Of a stretch of DNA of 64,000 nucleotides, positions 44,538 through 54,547 are shown in pieces. The stretch covers positions 5,270,001-5,334,000 of the forward strand of contig NZ_JAUSYH010000001.1 in NCBI RefSeq assembly GCF_030816715.1. Direction: 5' to 3'. The notes beneath the pieces were generated by a model. The model saw nothing but the letters and a program-made list of their open reading frames with translations, was not told where the DNA came from and did no database searches. Positions within the stretch are counted from its first letter, which is position 1; each line of letters opens with the position of its first letter. Origin of the DNA: Streptomyces achromogenes. GTDB lineage: Bacteria > Actinomycetota > Actinomycetes > Streptomycetales > Streptomycetaceae. Made by a program: the position numbers and the translations under genes.

Positions 44538-45584
44538 CTACGGATTGCGAGGACAGAACTCGGCGGCGAGCAGGGCCGGTTCGAGGTCGGGATCTGCGAT
44601 CGCCGTCGTGTTCACCCGGAAGGTGAGGACACGCCGGCCGTCGACGGTGGCTGCGGTGCGCACGTAACTGCCCGGGATCCGGCCGTTGTGCCCCCACACC
44701 GTGACGCCGCACGGGAGCTTCGCGGGGAACAGGCCCATGCCGTACGAGCCGTGTGCGGTACGGGTGTCGAGCATCTCGCGCAGCCGGCGCGGGGGCAGAA
44801 GTTCGCCGCCGAGCAGTGCCGCGTAGAAGCGGTCCAGATCGGCGAGCGTCGACACCAGCTCGCCCGCGGCCCCGGCCACCCGCGGGTCGAGTTCGGTGAC
44901 GTCGGTTCCGTCCGGGCCGTAGGCGCGGCCGTGCGGGGAGGGCAGGGAGACGCGGGATCCCGGGAAGGAGGTGCCCGTCAGACGCAGGGGAGCGATGATC
45001 CGCTGCTCGGCCTCCGAGGCGTACGAGCGGCCGGTGACCTGCTCGACGACCAGGCCGAGCAGAACGTAGTTCGTGTTGGAGTAGGCGAAGCGGCCGAGGT
45101 CGGCCGGAGAGTGGGTGACAGCGGTACGGACGGCTTGAAGCGGAGCGAGAGGTACGGCGCCTGCGGTGTCCCGGGTGTAGTCGTACAGGCCACTGGTGTG
45201 GGTGAGCAGGGAACGAAGGGTCAGCGCGCGCCCGTCGTTGCCGGCCCCGCGCACCAGTCCCGGCAGATGCGATTCCACGGTGTCGGACAGTGCGAGCCGG
45301 TGCTCCTCGGCCAGTTGGAGCACCACGGTCGCGAGGAAGCTCTTCGTGACGCTGCCGGCCCGGAAGCGGTCGGACCGGGAGATGCCCGGGCCCGCCTCGG
45401 CGTAGCGGGCACCGCTCTCCTCCCGGGTCAGCAGGGCCGCGGCGGGCGCGCCGCCCCGGGTGAGCAGCAGCGGGAGCAGCAGATCCGTGGGCGCAGTGGA
45501 GGTGGCCTGCGAACTCGTCGTGCACAGGCAGAGGAGCGCCAGGGCCACCGGGAGGGCGGCAAGGCTCCGACGCGACGGCATCAT
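44538..45584 (-). CDS. Secreted serine beta-lactamase-like D-Ala-D-Ala carboxypeptidase
   Basis: A 348-residue protein. Two adjacent ATGs lie at the start; the first, 45584, has GGAGG upstream. A signal peptide (SLAALPVALALLCLCTTSS) is followed by the serine-hydrolase motifs SVTKS (SxxK), YSNTN (YxN) and GHNG (HxG in place of KTG), the set of class C beta-lactamase/DD-peptidase family S12. It may trim peptidoglycan stems or act on other esters/amides. It ends convergently with glpD across the repeats and is divergent from the first kinase gene. Confidence 0.88.
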   Translation of the reverse strand: MMPSRRSLAALPVALALLCLCTTSSQATSTAPTDLLLPLLLTRGGAPAAALLTREESGARYAEAGPGISRSDRFRAGSVTKSFLATVVLQLAEEHRLALSDTVESHLPGLVRGAGNDGRALTLRSLLTHTSGLYDYTRDTAGAVPLAPLQAVRTAVTHSPADLGRFAYSNTNYVLLGLVVEQVTGRSYASEAEQRIIAPLRLTGTSFPGSRVSLPSPHGRAYGPDGTDVTELDPRVAGAAGELVSTLADLDRFYAALLGGELLPPRRLREMLDTRTAHGSYGMGLFPAKLPCGVTVWGHNGRIPGSYVRTAATVDGRRVLTFRVNTTAIADPDLEPALLAAEFCPRNP

Positions 45585-45851
45585 GGGTCCCCCTCCCTCC
45601 TCGGCCCCGACTCTTTTTCCACCTGCTCGTCGCACCCATCATCCAGGGTGGGGGCGCACGCTTCCCACCTGGTCCGCGACCCCTGACCGGCGCTCGAGCG
45701 GCGCATTGGCCGGAGCGTGCTGCACCTTCTGGCCGGAATACTCCCCTCCTGGGGTGCGGTCGGGATGCGGTGAGGGGCACCCTGGGCGTCGGGCACTTGT
45801 CGGGTGAGGGACAATGGAGGCTCTGTCAGGGCGGGTTGCATGAGGGGACGC

Positions 45852-48053
45852 ATGTCGGAGGCGGAGCGGGTGGGAGCATCCCGTCAGGACAAGAGCGCAC
45901 GTCTCCTCGCCGGGCGGTACCGGCTGGGAGACGTACTCGGCCGCGGCGGCATGGGGACGGTGTGGCGCGCCGAGGACGAGACCCTCGGACGCACGGTCGC
46001 CGTCAAGGAGCTGCGGTTCCCGGGAAACATCGACGAGGACGAGAAACGCCGCCTGATCACGCGGACGTTGCGCGAGGCCAAGGCCATCGCGCGGATCCGC
46101 AACAACAGCGCGGTGACGGTCTTCGACGTGGTCGAGGAGGACGACCGGCCGTGGATCGTCATGGAGCTCGTCGAGGGCAAGTCGCTCGCCGAGGTCATCC
46201 GTGAGGACGGCGTGCTGGACCCGAAGCGCGCTGCGGAGGTCGGGCTGGCCATCCTCGACGTGCTGCGCTCCGCGCACCGCGAGGGCATCCTGCACCGGGA
46301 CGTGAAACCGTCCAACGTGCTGATCGCCGAGGACGGCCGGGTCGTGCTCACGGACTTCGGCATCGCGCAGGTCGAGGGCGATCCGTCCATCACCTCCACC
46401 GGCATGCTCGTCGGCGCGCCCTCCTACATCTCCCCGGAGCGGGCCCGCGGGCACAAGCCGGGGCCGGCGGCCGACCTGTGGTCGCTGGGCGGTCTGCTGT
46501 ACGCGTCGGTCGAGGGATCGCCCCCCTACGACAAGGGCTCCGCCATCGCGACGCTCACGGCGGTGATGACGGAACAGCTGGAGGAGCCGAAGAACGCGGG
46601 TCCGCTGCGGGACGTCATCTACGGCCTGCTCACCAAGGATCCCGCGCGGCGGCTCGACGACGCCGGTGCGCGGGCGATGCTCGACGCGGTGCTGCACGCG
46701 CCCGAGCCGCGGTACGCCGAGCCGGCGGACGCGACGAAGGTCGTGCCGCTGCCGGTGCCGCCGGACGGCCCCATCGGCAGGGGGAGTTCGGCGGGCGCCG
46801 AACCCGGCGAGAAGCTGCGCGGCGCGCTGCGGTCCGTGCGGAAGGTCGCGGTGGCGGCGGGAGCGGCGACCTCGGCGGTCGCGGCCCGCGCCAAGTCGTC
46901 CAACGGGACGAGTGGTTCCGGATCCGTGGGCGCGGGCGAGGCGCCGAAGGGGGGCGGGGCGTCGTACCAGTCCGGTGGCGCTTCCCCCGCCGCGACGCCC
47001 ACGGTGCCGCCTCCGCCGTCGGCCGCCGCGCCCGCTGTCCAGGCGTCCGGCAACTCCGCGACGCGCTCGGCCCAGGCCGCGGGTTCGGGTGCGGCGGCAG
47101 GTGCGGGATCGGCGAGCCGGGCAGGGTCCGGGGCGGCAGCGGCGTCCGCGTCCGTGCCGGCGGCGCGTTCCGGTTCGGGTTCCGCCGTGGGCGCCGCGTC
47201 CGCTTCGGGCAGTGCTGCCGGGGGGAACGGCGAGAGCGGCGGGCGGAGGTCGGGATGGCCCGTCATGACGCCTCCGGACCTGCCCCCGCGGTCCGTGCCG
47301 AGGGCTCCGCTGACCGACGTGGTGCCGAAGCGGACGCTGGTGATCATCGCCGTGGTCGTGGCGCTCGCGGTGCTCGGCACGGTACTCGCCCTCACGCTCG
47401 GCGGCGGTGGCGGCGACTCGGCGGCCGGCGCGAAGGGCGGCGCCTCCACGGCGGCGGCCGGGAGCGCGAGCGCCGGCTCCGACACCAAGGAGGACACCGG
47501 CGACGCGACGCGTAAGGACGGGCCGGGTTCGAAGGACCAGTCGCAGTCCGGGACGTCGGGCTCCACGCCGAGCAACACCACCGCGGCCGGCGGCGCCGGG
47601 GCCGGCGCCACCGAGGACGGCGGGGCGGTGACGACGTACAAGGGCGCGCAGGGGTACACGATCGGGCTGCCCGCGGGGTGGAAGTACCGGACCACGGTGG
47701 CCGCGGGAGACCGTTTCACCGGGCCGGGCGGGCAGAAGCTGCTCGTCGCCTGGACGAACACGCCCAAGGGCAGCCCCGTGGCGGACTGGAAGAACCAGGA
47801 GCGCTACATGGTGCGCTCCCAGTACAAGAAGGTCCGTATAGCGCAGGTGAACTACCGCGGCTGGAACACGGCCGACTGGGAGTTCACCTACAAGGAGGGC
47901 GGGACGGCCTACCGCACCGTCGACCGCGGGTTCGTCGTCGACGACGGTCTCGGGTACGCGTTGATGTACACGGCGAAGGCCGCCGCCTGGGGCACCGACC
48001 TGCGCGCCACCACCTGGGCGACGCTGACGGACACCTTCATGCCGAAGAAGTAG
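45852..48053 (+). CDS. Receptor-like Ser/Thr protein kinase 1
   Basis: A 733-residue kinase and the first gene of a five-kinase array. The Gly loop is GRGGMGTVW; the ATP Lys is K52 (VAVKEL), HRDVKPSN has the base D150, and DFG and a PE motif (SYISPE) are intact, so it should be active. A long Ala/Gly/Ser linker (about 310-490) leads to a transmembrane helix (VIIAVVVALAVLGTVLALTL, about 494-515). The outside domain begins GYTIGLPAGWKYRTT and ends WATLTDTFMPKK. ATG 45852 (MSEAERVG) has GAGGGG upstream; ATG 45840 is an alternative. Confidence 0.9.
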   Translation: MSEAERVGASRQDKSARLLAGRYRLGDVLGRGGMGTVWRAEDETLGRTVAVKELRFPGNIDEDEKRRLITRTLREAKAIARIRNNSAVTVFDVVEEDDRPWIVMELVEGKSLAEVIREDGVLDPKRAAEVGLAILDVLRSAHREGILHRDVKPSNVLIAEDGRVVLTDFGIAQVEGDPSITSTGMLVGAPSYISPERARGHKPGPAADLWSLGGLLYASVEGSPPYDKGSAIATLTAVMTEQLEEPKNAGPLRDVIYGLLTKDPARRLDDAGARAMLDAVLHAPEPRYAEPADATKVVPLPVPPDGPIGRGSSAGAEPGEKLRGALRSVRKVAVAAGAATSAVAARAKSSNGTSGSGSVGAGEAPKGGGASYQSGGASPAATPTVPPPPSAAAPAVQASGNSATRSAQAAGSGAAAGAGSASRAGSGAAAASASVPAARSGSGSAVGAASASGSAAGGNGESGGRRSGWPVMTPPDLPPRSVPRAPLTDVVPKRTLVIIAVVVALAVLGTVLALTLGGGGGDSAAGAKGGASTAAAGSASAGSDTKEDTGDATRKDGPGSKDQSQSGTSGSTPSNTTAAGGAGAGATEDGGAVTTYKGAQGYTIGLPAGWKYRTTVAAGDRFTGPGGQKLLVAWTNTPKGSPVADWKNQERYMVRSQYKKVRIAQVNYRGWNTADWEFTYKEGGTAYRTVDRGFVVDDGLGYALMYTAKAAAWGTDLRATTWATLTDTFMPKK

Positions 48054-48230
48054 CGGCCGCCGGGCGGCCGGGTTCGGAACGCGAGATCCGGCATCCTCTC
48101 TTTGCGGGTTGCCTCCGGCACGTATCGTGAGTGGTTGCGGACCGTACGCATCCAGCAATGCGGCTGGATTCGGCTGCAACGGCACGCAAGGCGAACGGAA
48201 TTGACCGACCGGGCGGCCGGGGGAGGCAAC

Positions 48231-50834
48231 GTGGACGATTACGCGGGTCGGGTACTCGCCGACCGCTACCGCCTGCCGCTGCCGCTTTCGGACGAGTACG
48301 AGCACGAGAGCCGGGCCTTCGACACTTACAGCGGCCAGGAAGTCCTGGTCCGCCAGGTGCCGCTGCCCGAGGTCGTCGAGGCGGAGGTGCTCGACGCTGA
48401 GGGACTGCCCGAGGGCTTCACCGCCCGTGAGCGCGGGGCACGGCGGCCGGGGACGCGTGCCGCCGGCGAGGCCTCCGGGACACGCCGGCCCGCCGATCCC
48501 GTCGTACGGCGCGCGATGGAGGCGGCGCAGGCCGCGGCGGGCATCCCCGACCATCCGCGGCTCGACCAGGTCTTCGACGTGTTCGCCCAGGGCGGCTCGC
48601 TGTGGATAGTGAGCGAACTCGTCGCGGCGCGGCCGCTGTCGGCGCTGCTCGCCGAGCAGGCGCTGACGCCGTACCGGGCGGCCGAGGTCGCCTCCGACGT
48701 GCTCATGGCGCTGCGGGTGCTGCACGCACACGGGTGGGTGCACCGGAACATCACCTCCCGCACGGTGCTCGTCTGCGACGACGGACGGGTCATGCTGACC
48801 GGGCTCGCGGTCGGCGCGGCGGAGGAGGCGCTCTGCGGATACGACCCGGTGCCGGCCGAGAACACGACGGCGAGCGGGACGGACCGGGCCGACCGGGCGA
48901 GCGATCAGGCCCCCGGCGGTGCGGCGGCGGTCGGGCCCGCGGGGACGGGCGGCCGTCCGGGGTCCGGCGGCCGCCCGCCGCACGGTGTGGGCGCCGGACC
49001 AGGCGGCGGCGCGGGCATAGGCAGGGGCGCCGGTGCGCCGCGGGCCGGGGCGGTGGACGCCGAGGCCGCCCGGCGGGCCGCCATAGAGGCGCGGGCGTCC
49101 GGTGCACGGCCGGTGCCGGCCGGGGAGCCGTCCGGCGCGGGCGGGACCTCCGGCGCGGTGGCGCGCAGGGCCCCCGTGGAGACCGGCGCGGACGTCCGTG
49201 CCGCGCGGGCCGGGGCGATCGCCGCGTACCGCGCCGGAGCACGGGCCGCGGCCCGCGTGCAGGAGGCCCAGGAGGCGCAGCAGAACGGCCGCGCGGCGCT
49301 GCCCGGCGCCCGCACCCCGGCCGACGGCGATCCCGAAGCCCTGGGCGCCAACCCTCCCGGACAGATCGCCGACCCCTACGGCGTCCAGGGCGCGCCCGTA
49401 ACCGGTCCCGCGCGGTACGGCGCTCCTCCGTCGGCGCACGCTTCGCTCGCGCCTCCCGCCGGACAGGGTCCGCAGACCACGCAGGGGGGCCCGGCAGGCG
49501 AGACACGGACCGGAGCCCGCTGGGACGGGCAGCCGGCCGCGGCGTCCGGCGCGGGCGTCGGGCGCGGCCCCGCCACCGCGCTGGCGGCCGAGCGGGCCCG
49601 GCAGGCGCGCATGGCCGTCGTCGGGCCGGTCACCGAGCGGTGGGCGCCCGAACAGGCCGGACCGGTGCACGAGAACTGGCAGCTGGCCGCGCCGATCGGC
49701 CCCGCGACCGATCTGTGGGCGCTCGGTGCGCTGCTGTTCAGGGCCGTCCAGGGCCACGCGCCCTACCCGGAGGAGTCGACGGCCGAGCTGGTGCAGATGG
49801 TGTGCGCCGAGCCGCCCGCCTTCGCCGAGGAGTGCGGACCGCTGCGACCGGTCGTCGAGTCGCTGCTGCGCCAGGACCCCACCGACCGCCCCGACTTCGA
49901 GGAGCTGCGCGGCTGGCTGCGCTCGCTGGTGCGGTCCGCGCCGGAGCCCGAGGCGGGCACGCACGTCGTCGTCGCCCCGCCGGCCGATCCGCGCCGGCTG
50001 CCGATCGTCCGCCGCAAGGGCGAGCTGGTGCGCCGACGGCGCGCCGGGCTGCCCGCGTCGCACGCACGGCACAAGCGGGGCCGTCCCGAACCGGGCCGTT
50101 CGCCGCGCAGTCTGGGCCGCACCCTGGTCGTGCTGGTCCTGCTGGTGCTGGCCGCGGCGATCGCCTACGCCATGGTGTTCATGCCGAAGGCGGGCGAGGA
50201 CGACGCCGCCGGCACGGACGGCGGACGGCGGCCCGGGGCCACCGGGACGCCGGCCGGCCAGGAGCCCACCGCCAGCAGCGAACCCCGGCCCGACCAGACC
50301 GCGCCCGCCGACGGCGTCTCCGGGTCCCCGTCGTCCTCGTCGGCGCAGGCCACTCAGACCGGCGGGTCCGGCGCGGGCGTCGCCGCCGGCTTCACCCTCC
50401 GCAAGGACGAGGCGGGCTTCCAGATCGCCGTGGCGAACGGCTGGAACCGCACGCCGAAGAACGGCCGAGGCCAGATCGTCTACACGCACGGCGACTTCGA
50501 GCTGATCATCGTGCCGGGGCGGGACGGCACGTCCGGGAACGGCAGCGACCCGATGGTCTACCAGCGGGAGAAGGAGAGCGAGCTCCAGCCGTACCGCGCC
50601 TCCAGTTGGGCGACGGCCTCCGGGCTGCGCACGACGACCGTGGGCACGCGGACCATGGCCGAGGGCCAGTTCACCTGGACCGACGGCGACGGTCGCAAGC
50701 TGTATGTCCGCAACCTCGCGATCCTGATGGCCGGGAGGTACCACATCGTCCAGGTCAGAGGGCCGGAGGCGGAACGGGACGAGGTCACGCGGCTGTACGA
50801 ACAGGCGGCGGCCACCTACCAGTACACCGGCTGA
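48231..50834 (+). CDS. Receptor-like pseudokinase with large insertion
   Basis: An 867-residue protein with a kinase fold but degenerate active site. There is no GxGxxG loop, the VAVK Lys is replaced (VLVRQV), HRD reads HRN at residue 171-173, the catalytic Lys and Asn are lost (HRNITSRT) and DFG reads GLA (LTGLAVG, about 190). Between this point and the later DLWALGALLF (494) an Ala/Gly/Pro/Arg-rich insertion of about 270 residues replaces the activation segment. A transmembrane helix (about 628-651) and an outside beta domain (GFQIAVANGWNR...) follow. GTG 48231 has GGGAGG upstream. Confidence 0.88.
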   Translation: MDDYAGRVLADRYRLPLPLSDEYEHESRAFDTYSGQEVLVRQVPLPEVVEAEVLDAEGLPEGFTARERGARRPGTRAAGEASGTRRPADPVVRRAMEAAQAAAGIPDHPRLDQVFDVFAQGGSLWIVSELVAARPLSALLAEQALTPYRAAEVASDVLMALRVLHAHGWVHRNITSRTVLVCDDGRVMLTGLAVGAAEEALCGYDPVPAENTTASGTDRADRASDQAPGGAAAVGPAGTGGRPGSGGRPPHGVGAGPGGGAGIGRGAGAPRAGAVDAEAARRAAIEARASGARPVPAGEPSGAGGTSGAVARRAPVETGADVRAARAGAIAAYRAGARAAARVQEAQEAQQNGRAALPGARTPADGDPEALGANPPGQIADPYGVQGAPVTGPARYGAPPSAHASLAPPAGQGPQTTQGGPAGETRTGARWDGQPAAASGAGVGRGPATALAAERARQARMAVVGPVTERWAPEQAGPVHENWQLAAPIGPATDLWALGALLFRAVQGHAPYPEESTAELVQMVCAEPPAFAEECGPLRPVVESLLRQDPTDRPDFEELRGWLRSLVRSAPEPEAGTHVVVAPPADPRRLPIVRRKGELVRRRRAGLPASHARHKRGRPEPGRSPRSLGRTLVVLVLLVLAAAIAYAMVFMPKAGEDDAAGTDGGRRPGATGTPAGQEPTASSEPRPDQTAPADGVSGSPSSSSAQATQTGGSGAGVAAGFTLRKDEAGFQIAVANGWNRTPKNGRGQIVYTHGDFELIIVPGRDGTSGNGSDPMVYQREKESELQPYRASSWATASGLRTTTVGTRTMAEGQFTWTDGDGRKLYVRNLAILMAGRYHIVQVRGPEAERDEVTRLYEQAAATYQYTG

Positions 50835-50970
50835 GCGCCGCCGGTCCGGCCGGTTCCCGAGCCTGCGGGGAAGCGACAACCGTCACAGTGCTGTCTCCTT
50901 GGCACCCCTGCGGTTCCGTGGAGACGGCAAGGTCTTTACGCTGACCCTGTCAAGAGCATTGCGGGGCAAC

Positions 50971-52758
50971 GTGAATCAGATGCAGGGCCAGCTCCTGTCC
51001 GGCCGCTACCGGCTCGCCGACGCCATCGGGAGCGGCGGCATGGGCCGAGTCTGGCGTGCCCACGACGAGCTGCTGCACCGGGCTGTCGCCATCAAGGAGC
51101 TGACCGCCGCGCTCTACGTCGCGGAGAGCGACCAGGCCGTGCTGCTGGCGCGGACCAGGGCGGAGGCCCGGGCGGCCGCGCGGATCAACCACTCCGCCGT
51201 GGTCACCGTCCATGACGTGCTCGAACACGACGGCCGGCCGTGGATCGTGATGGAGCTGGTCGAGGGCCGTTCGCTGGCCGACGCCGTCAAGGAGGACGGC
51301 CGCGTCGAGGCCGCCGAGGCCGCCCGGATCGGCCTGTGGGTGCTGCGCGCGTTGCGCGCCGCGCACTCCGCCGGTGTACTGCACCGCGACGTCAAGCCCG
51401 GCAACGTGCTCCTCTCGCACGACGGGCGGGTCCTCCTCACCGACTTCGGCATCGCCCAGATCGACGGCGACACCACCATCACACGCACCGGCGAGGTCGT
51501 CGGCTCCGTCGACTACCTGGCCCCCGAGCGGGTGCGCGGCCATGATCCCGGCCCGTCCTCCGACCTGTGGGCGCTGGGCGCGACGCTGTACACGGCGGTC
51601 GAGGGACGCTCGCCCTTCCGGCGCACCTCGCCGCTGACCACCCTGCAGGCCGTGGTCGAGGAAGAGGCCGCCGACCCGCGCCACGCCGGCCCGCTGGGCC
51701 CCGTCATCAGCGCCCTGCTGCGCAAGGACCCGGCCGCCCGCCCCGGCACCGCCGAGGCCGAGCAGCTTCTCGCCGAGGCGGCCGAGGGACGGTTCTCGCA
51801 CGGGGCCCAGGCATACGTGCCCCCGCAGTACGGCGGGCCCGACCCGGGCACCGGGGGTCACCGCACGGCATCCCGCTCGGGGTCCCACCCGACACCCGCC
51901 ACCTCGTACGTTCCCGCCGGGCCGGAGGCGACACCGGGCCATCCCGTGACCGGCCCCACCCTCATGGGCCCGGCACATAGCGGCCAGGGACCCACGCACA
52001 CCGGCCAAGGCCCGTCCCACATCGGCCAGGGCCCGTCCCACACCGGCCAGGGGCCGACGCACATCGGCCAGGGCGCGCCGGCCGGGCCGGCGGCGGAGCC
52101 GCCACGGCGCCGTCGTCGGCTGCGCTCGCTCGCGCTGGTGGTGGCCGTCGCCGCGCTGGTCGGCGGGGGGACGGCCGTGGTGCTGCAGAAATGGGACCCG
52201 GGGCAGCCGCCGACCGTCGACTCCGGGGCGCCGTCCGACTCGCCGAGCCCGACGAGCACCGCCACCTCCAAGGAGGAGGGCGCCGTGCCCGACTCCTGGC
52301 AGCCCGTCGACGACCCGCTGGGCTTCGGGCTCTCGCTCCCCAAGGGCTGGGAGCGCAAGGTGTACCAGGACGACGGCGACCTCCAGCAGGTCGACTACTC
52401 ACCCGACGGCGGCAAGCACTTCGTCCGCATCGCCCTCGACAAGTCCCCCGACTTCAGCGACCCGTACGCGCACCAGATCGACCTCGAACAGCAGCTCACG
52501 AGGCTGGTCCACTACACCCGGGTCACCCTCGAGAAGAACCTCTACCGCGACCGGGCCGCCTCCGAGTGGGAGTACACCTGGACCGCGCAGGCCAAGGACA
52601 CCGCGTTCCCCGGGCCGCGCCGCGCGATCGAGGAGACGTACGTGGCCCGCAACGGCGCCGAGTACGTGATCTACATGTCCTCGCCCGCCGAGGACTGGGC
52701 CACCACGGCCAGGCAGTTCCCATCCGTACTGCGGAGCTGGCGCGAGCCCACGGCGTAG
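50971..52758 (+). CDS. Receptor-like Ser/Thr protein kinase 3
   Basis: A 595-residue active-looking kinase: GSGGMGRVW, K42 in VAIKEL, HRDVKPGN with D140, DFG and YLAPE. The cytoplasmic linker contains five tandem 7-residue units ending HxGQG, then RRRRR and a transmembrane helix (LALVVAVAALVGGGTAVVL, about 385-405). The outside domain GFGLSLPKGWERK...LRSWREPTA is the same beta-rich type as in its neighbours. GTG 50971 is used; its ribosome site GGGG is weak, and ATG 50980 is possible. Confidence 0.88.
   Translation: MNQMQGQLLSGRYRLADAIGSGGMGRVWRAHDELLHRAVAIKELTAALYVAESDQAVLLARTRAEARAAARINHSAVVTVHDVLEHDGRPWIVMELVEGRSLADAVKEDGRVEAAEAARIGLWVLRALRAAHSAGVLHRDVKPGNVLLSHDGRVLLTDFGIAQIDGDTTITRTGEVVGSVDYLAPERVRGHDPGPSSDLWALGATLYTAVEGRSPFRRTSPLTTLQAVVEEEAADPRHAGPLGPVISALLRKDPAARPGTAEAEQLLAEAAEGRFSHGAQAYVPPQYGGPDPGTGGHRTASRSGSHPTPATSYVPAGPEATPGHPVTGPTLMGPAHSGQGPTHTGQGPSHIGQGPSHTGQGPTHIGQGAPAGPAAEPPRRRRRLRSLALVVAVAALVGGGTAVVLQKWDPGQPPTVDSGAPSDSPSPTSTATSKEEGAVPDSWQPVDDPLGFGLSLPKGWERKVYQDDGDLQQVDYSPDGGKHFVRIALDKSPDFSDPYAHQIDLEQQLTRLVHYTRVTLEKNLYRDRAASEWEYTWTAQAKDTAFPGPRRAIEETYVARNGAEYVIYMSSPAEDWATTARQFPSVLRSWREPTA
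51967..52071. repeat. Five 21-bp tandem repeats in kinase 3
   Basis: Units start at 51967, 51988, 52009, 52030 and 52051, each ending CGGCCAG or CGGCCAA and encoding GP-x-H-x-GQ heptapeptides (for example GPTHTGQ, GPSHIGQ). They lie in the linker between the kinase domain and the membrane helix. Confidence 0.9.
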
Positions 52759-52832
52759 TACCGGCCGCACGGTCCCGCAGTTGGCCGGACGGCGCCCCGG
52801 AGGCGGCCCGTCCGGTGGGGCATGATGTGCCC

Positions 52833-54431
52833 ATGGGGACCGAGGGGGACGGGAGCACCGCACGGGTCATCGCGGGCCGTTACCGGCTGGAGGCGAGACT
52901 CGGGCGCGGCGGCATGGGTGTCGTGTGGCGGGCCACGGACGAGCTGCTGGGACGGCGTGTCGCGGTCAAGGAGCTGACCCAGGACGACACGCTCTCCGAC
53001 GAGGAGGCACGCGAACGGCGCGACCGGACGCTGCGTGAGGCACGCGCGGTCGCCCAGTTGCGCCACCCGCACGTCATCGTCGTGCACGACGTCGTCGTGG
53101 AGGACGAACGCCCGTACATCGTGATGGAGTTGCTGGACGGCGGCTCGCTCGCCGACCGGATCGCCGAGCACGGCCCGCTCGCACCGGGCGAGGCGGCCAG
53201 GATCGGCATCGCCCTGCTCGGCGCCCTGCGCGCGGCGCACGCGGCCGGGGTTCTGCACCGGGACATCAAACCCGCGAACGTCCTGCTGGAACGCGACGGC
53301 GACCGGGTCGTCCTCACCGACTTCGGCATCGCCCAGGTCTCGGGCGCCACCACGCTCACCCAGACCGGTTCGTTCGTCGGCTCGCCCGAGTACACCGCGC
53401 CGGAGCGGATGTCCGGGGCGCGCACCGGCGCGGAGTCCGACCTGTGGTCGCTGGGCGCGCTGCTGTGCACGGCGCTGAGCGGCGAATCGCCCTTCCGGCG
53501 GGACTCGTTGGGCGGCATCCTGCACGCGGTGGTGTTCGCCGAGATCCGTACGCCCCCGCAGGCGGGGCCGCTGCTGCCGGTCGTCCGGGGTCTGCTGGAG
53601 CGCGATCCGGACCGGCGGCTGGGCGGGGAAGAGGCGGAGCGGCTGCTGCGCGCCTACCTCGACACCGGGTGCACGCCGACGCCGGTGTCGTCCGACTACA
53701 CGCCGACGCAGGCCGACCTGCCCCGGCCGCAGCCGGAGCAGGCCGCCCGGGAACGCTCCACGCGCAGTGTGCTGGTGGCCGCACTGCTGGTCGCCGCGAT
53801 GGCGGGCGCGGGCGTGTCGGCGGCAGCGCTGCTGATGAAGGGGGAGGGCGACGGAGGGCGCGCGCCCGCGAGTTCGGCGCCGGCGGTCTCCGTGAGCGGG
53901 TCGGGGCGCCCGGCGAGCGGGTCCCCGAGCGCGCCGGTGTCCTCCGCTCCGTCGCCCGCCGCCTCGCTCACCCCGACCCGTACGCCGTCCGCGCCCTCCG
54001 GCTACCGGGTGGCCGAGGACCCCGCCGGGTTCGCGCTCGCCGTGCCGGAGGACTTCACGCGTGTGCCGCAGGGCGAGCGGGTGTTCTACATGTCGCCGGG
54101 TCAGGTCTTCCGGCTCGGCGTCAAGGTCTCCGGCGCGTCGCCGGACGGCCCGCTCGCCGTCATGGAGCGGGCCGCCGCCCAGGGGGCGGACACCAACCCG
54201 GGCTACCACGACGGCCGGGTCACCGAGACCAGCCAGGGCGGACGGCCCGCCGCCCTCTGGCAGTTCACCTGGAACGGCTTCAGCGCGGCGGAAGGCCCCC
54301 GGCACACCTACGACCTGTGCTGGGAGGAGGGCGGGCGGCTGTACGACGTGTGGGTCTCGGCGCCGCTCGGGAAGGTGCGGGAGGCGCGGGAGTACTTCGA
54401 CGTCGCGGTCGACACCTTCGTCGTCGGGTGA
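52833..54431 (+). CDS. Receptor-like Ser/Thr protein kinase 4
   Basis: A 532-residue kinase with GRGGMGVVW, K46 in VAVKEL, HRDIKPAN with D144, DFGIAQ and YTAPE, so catalytically intact. After a short Asp/Pro/Gln linker comes a transmembrane helix (VLVAALLVAAMAGAGVSAAAL, about 314-335), a Ser/Pro-rich stalk and the outside domain GFALAVPEDFTRVP...YFDVAVDTFVVG with one Cys (YDLCWEEGG). It starts 74 bp after kinase 3. ATG 52833 has no clear ribosome site, so leaderless or coupled initiation is possible. Confidence 0.88.
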   Translation: MGTEGDGSTARVIAGRYRLEARLGRGGMGVVWRATDELLGRRVAVKELTQDDTLSDEEARERRDRTLREARAVAQLRHPHVIVVHDVVVEDERPYIVMELLDGGSLADRIAEHGPLAPGEAARIGIALLGALRAAHAAGVLHRDIKPANVLLERDGDRVVLTDFGIAQVSGATTLTQTGSFVGSPEYTAPERMSGARTGAESDLWSLGALLCTALSGESPFRRDSLGGILHAVVFAEIRTPPQAGPLLPVVRGLLERDPDRRLGGEEAERLLRAYLDTGCTPTPVSSDYTPTQADLPRPQPEQAARERSTRSVLVAALLVAAMAGAGVSAAALLMKGEGDGGRAPASSAPAVSVSGSGRPASGSPSAPVSSAPSPAASLTPTRTPSAPSGYRVAEDPAGFALAVPEDFTRVPQGERVFYMSPGQVFRLGVKVSGASPDGPLAVMERAAAQGADTNPGYHDGRVTETSQGGRPAALWQFTWNGFSAAEGPRHTYDLCWEEGGRLYDVWVSAPLGKVREAREYFDVAVDTFVVG

Positions 54432-54547
54432 GCGCCCGCGCGGAGTGTCCGCGTAAAAGGGGCATAAGGAGCGGTACGCGTCACGGGTCTGTGACCGGTG
54501 GGCCGGACCGGTGGAAATCGGCCGAGGTGGCGCGATGGGATGAGCCC

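Noticed and set aside
45639..50879. Minus-strand open frame of about 1,700 codons opposite kinases 1 and 2
   Set aside because: It is the mirror of GC-rich coding sequence with strong third-position bias; it has low-complexity composition, no domain and no ribosome site.
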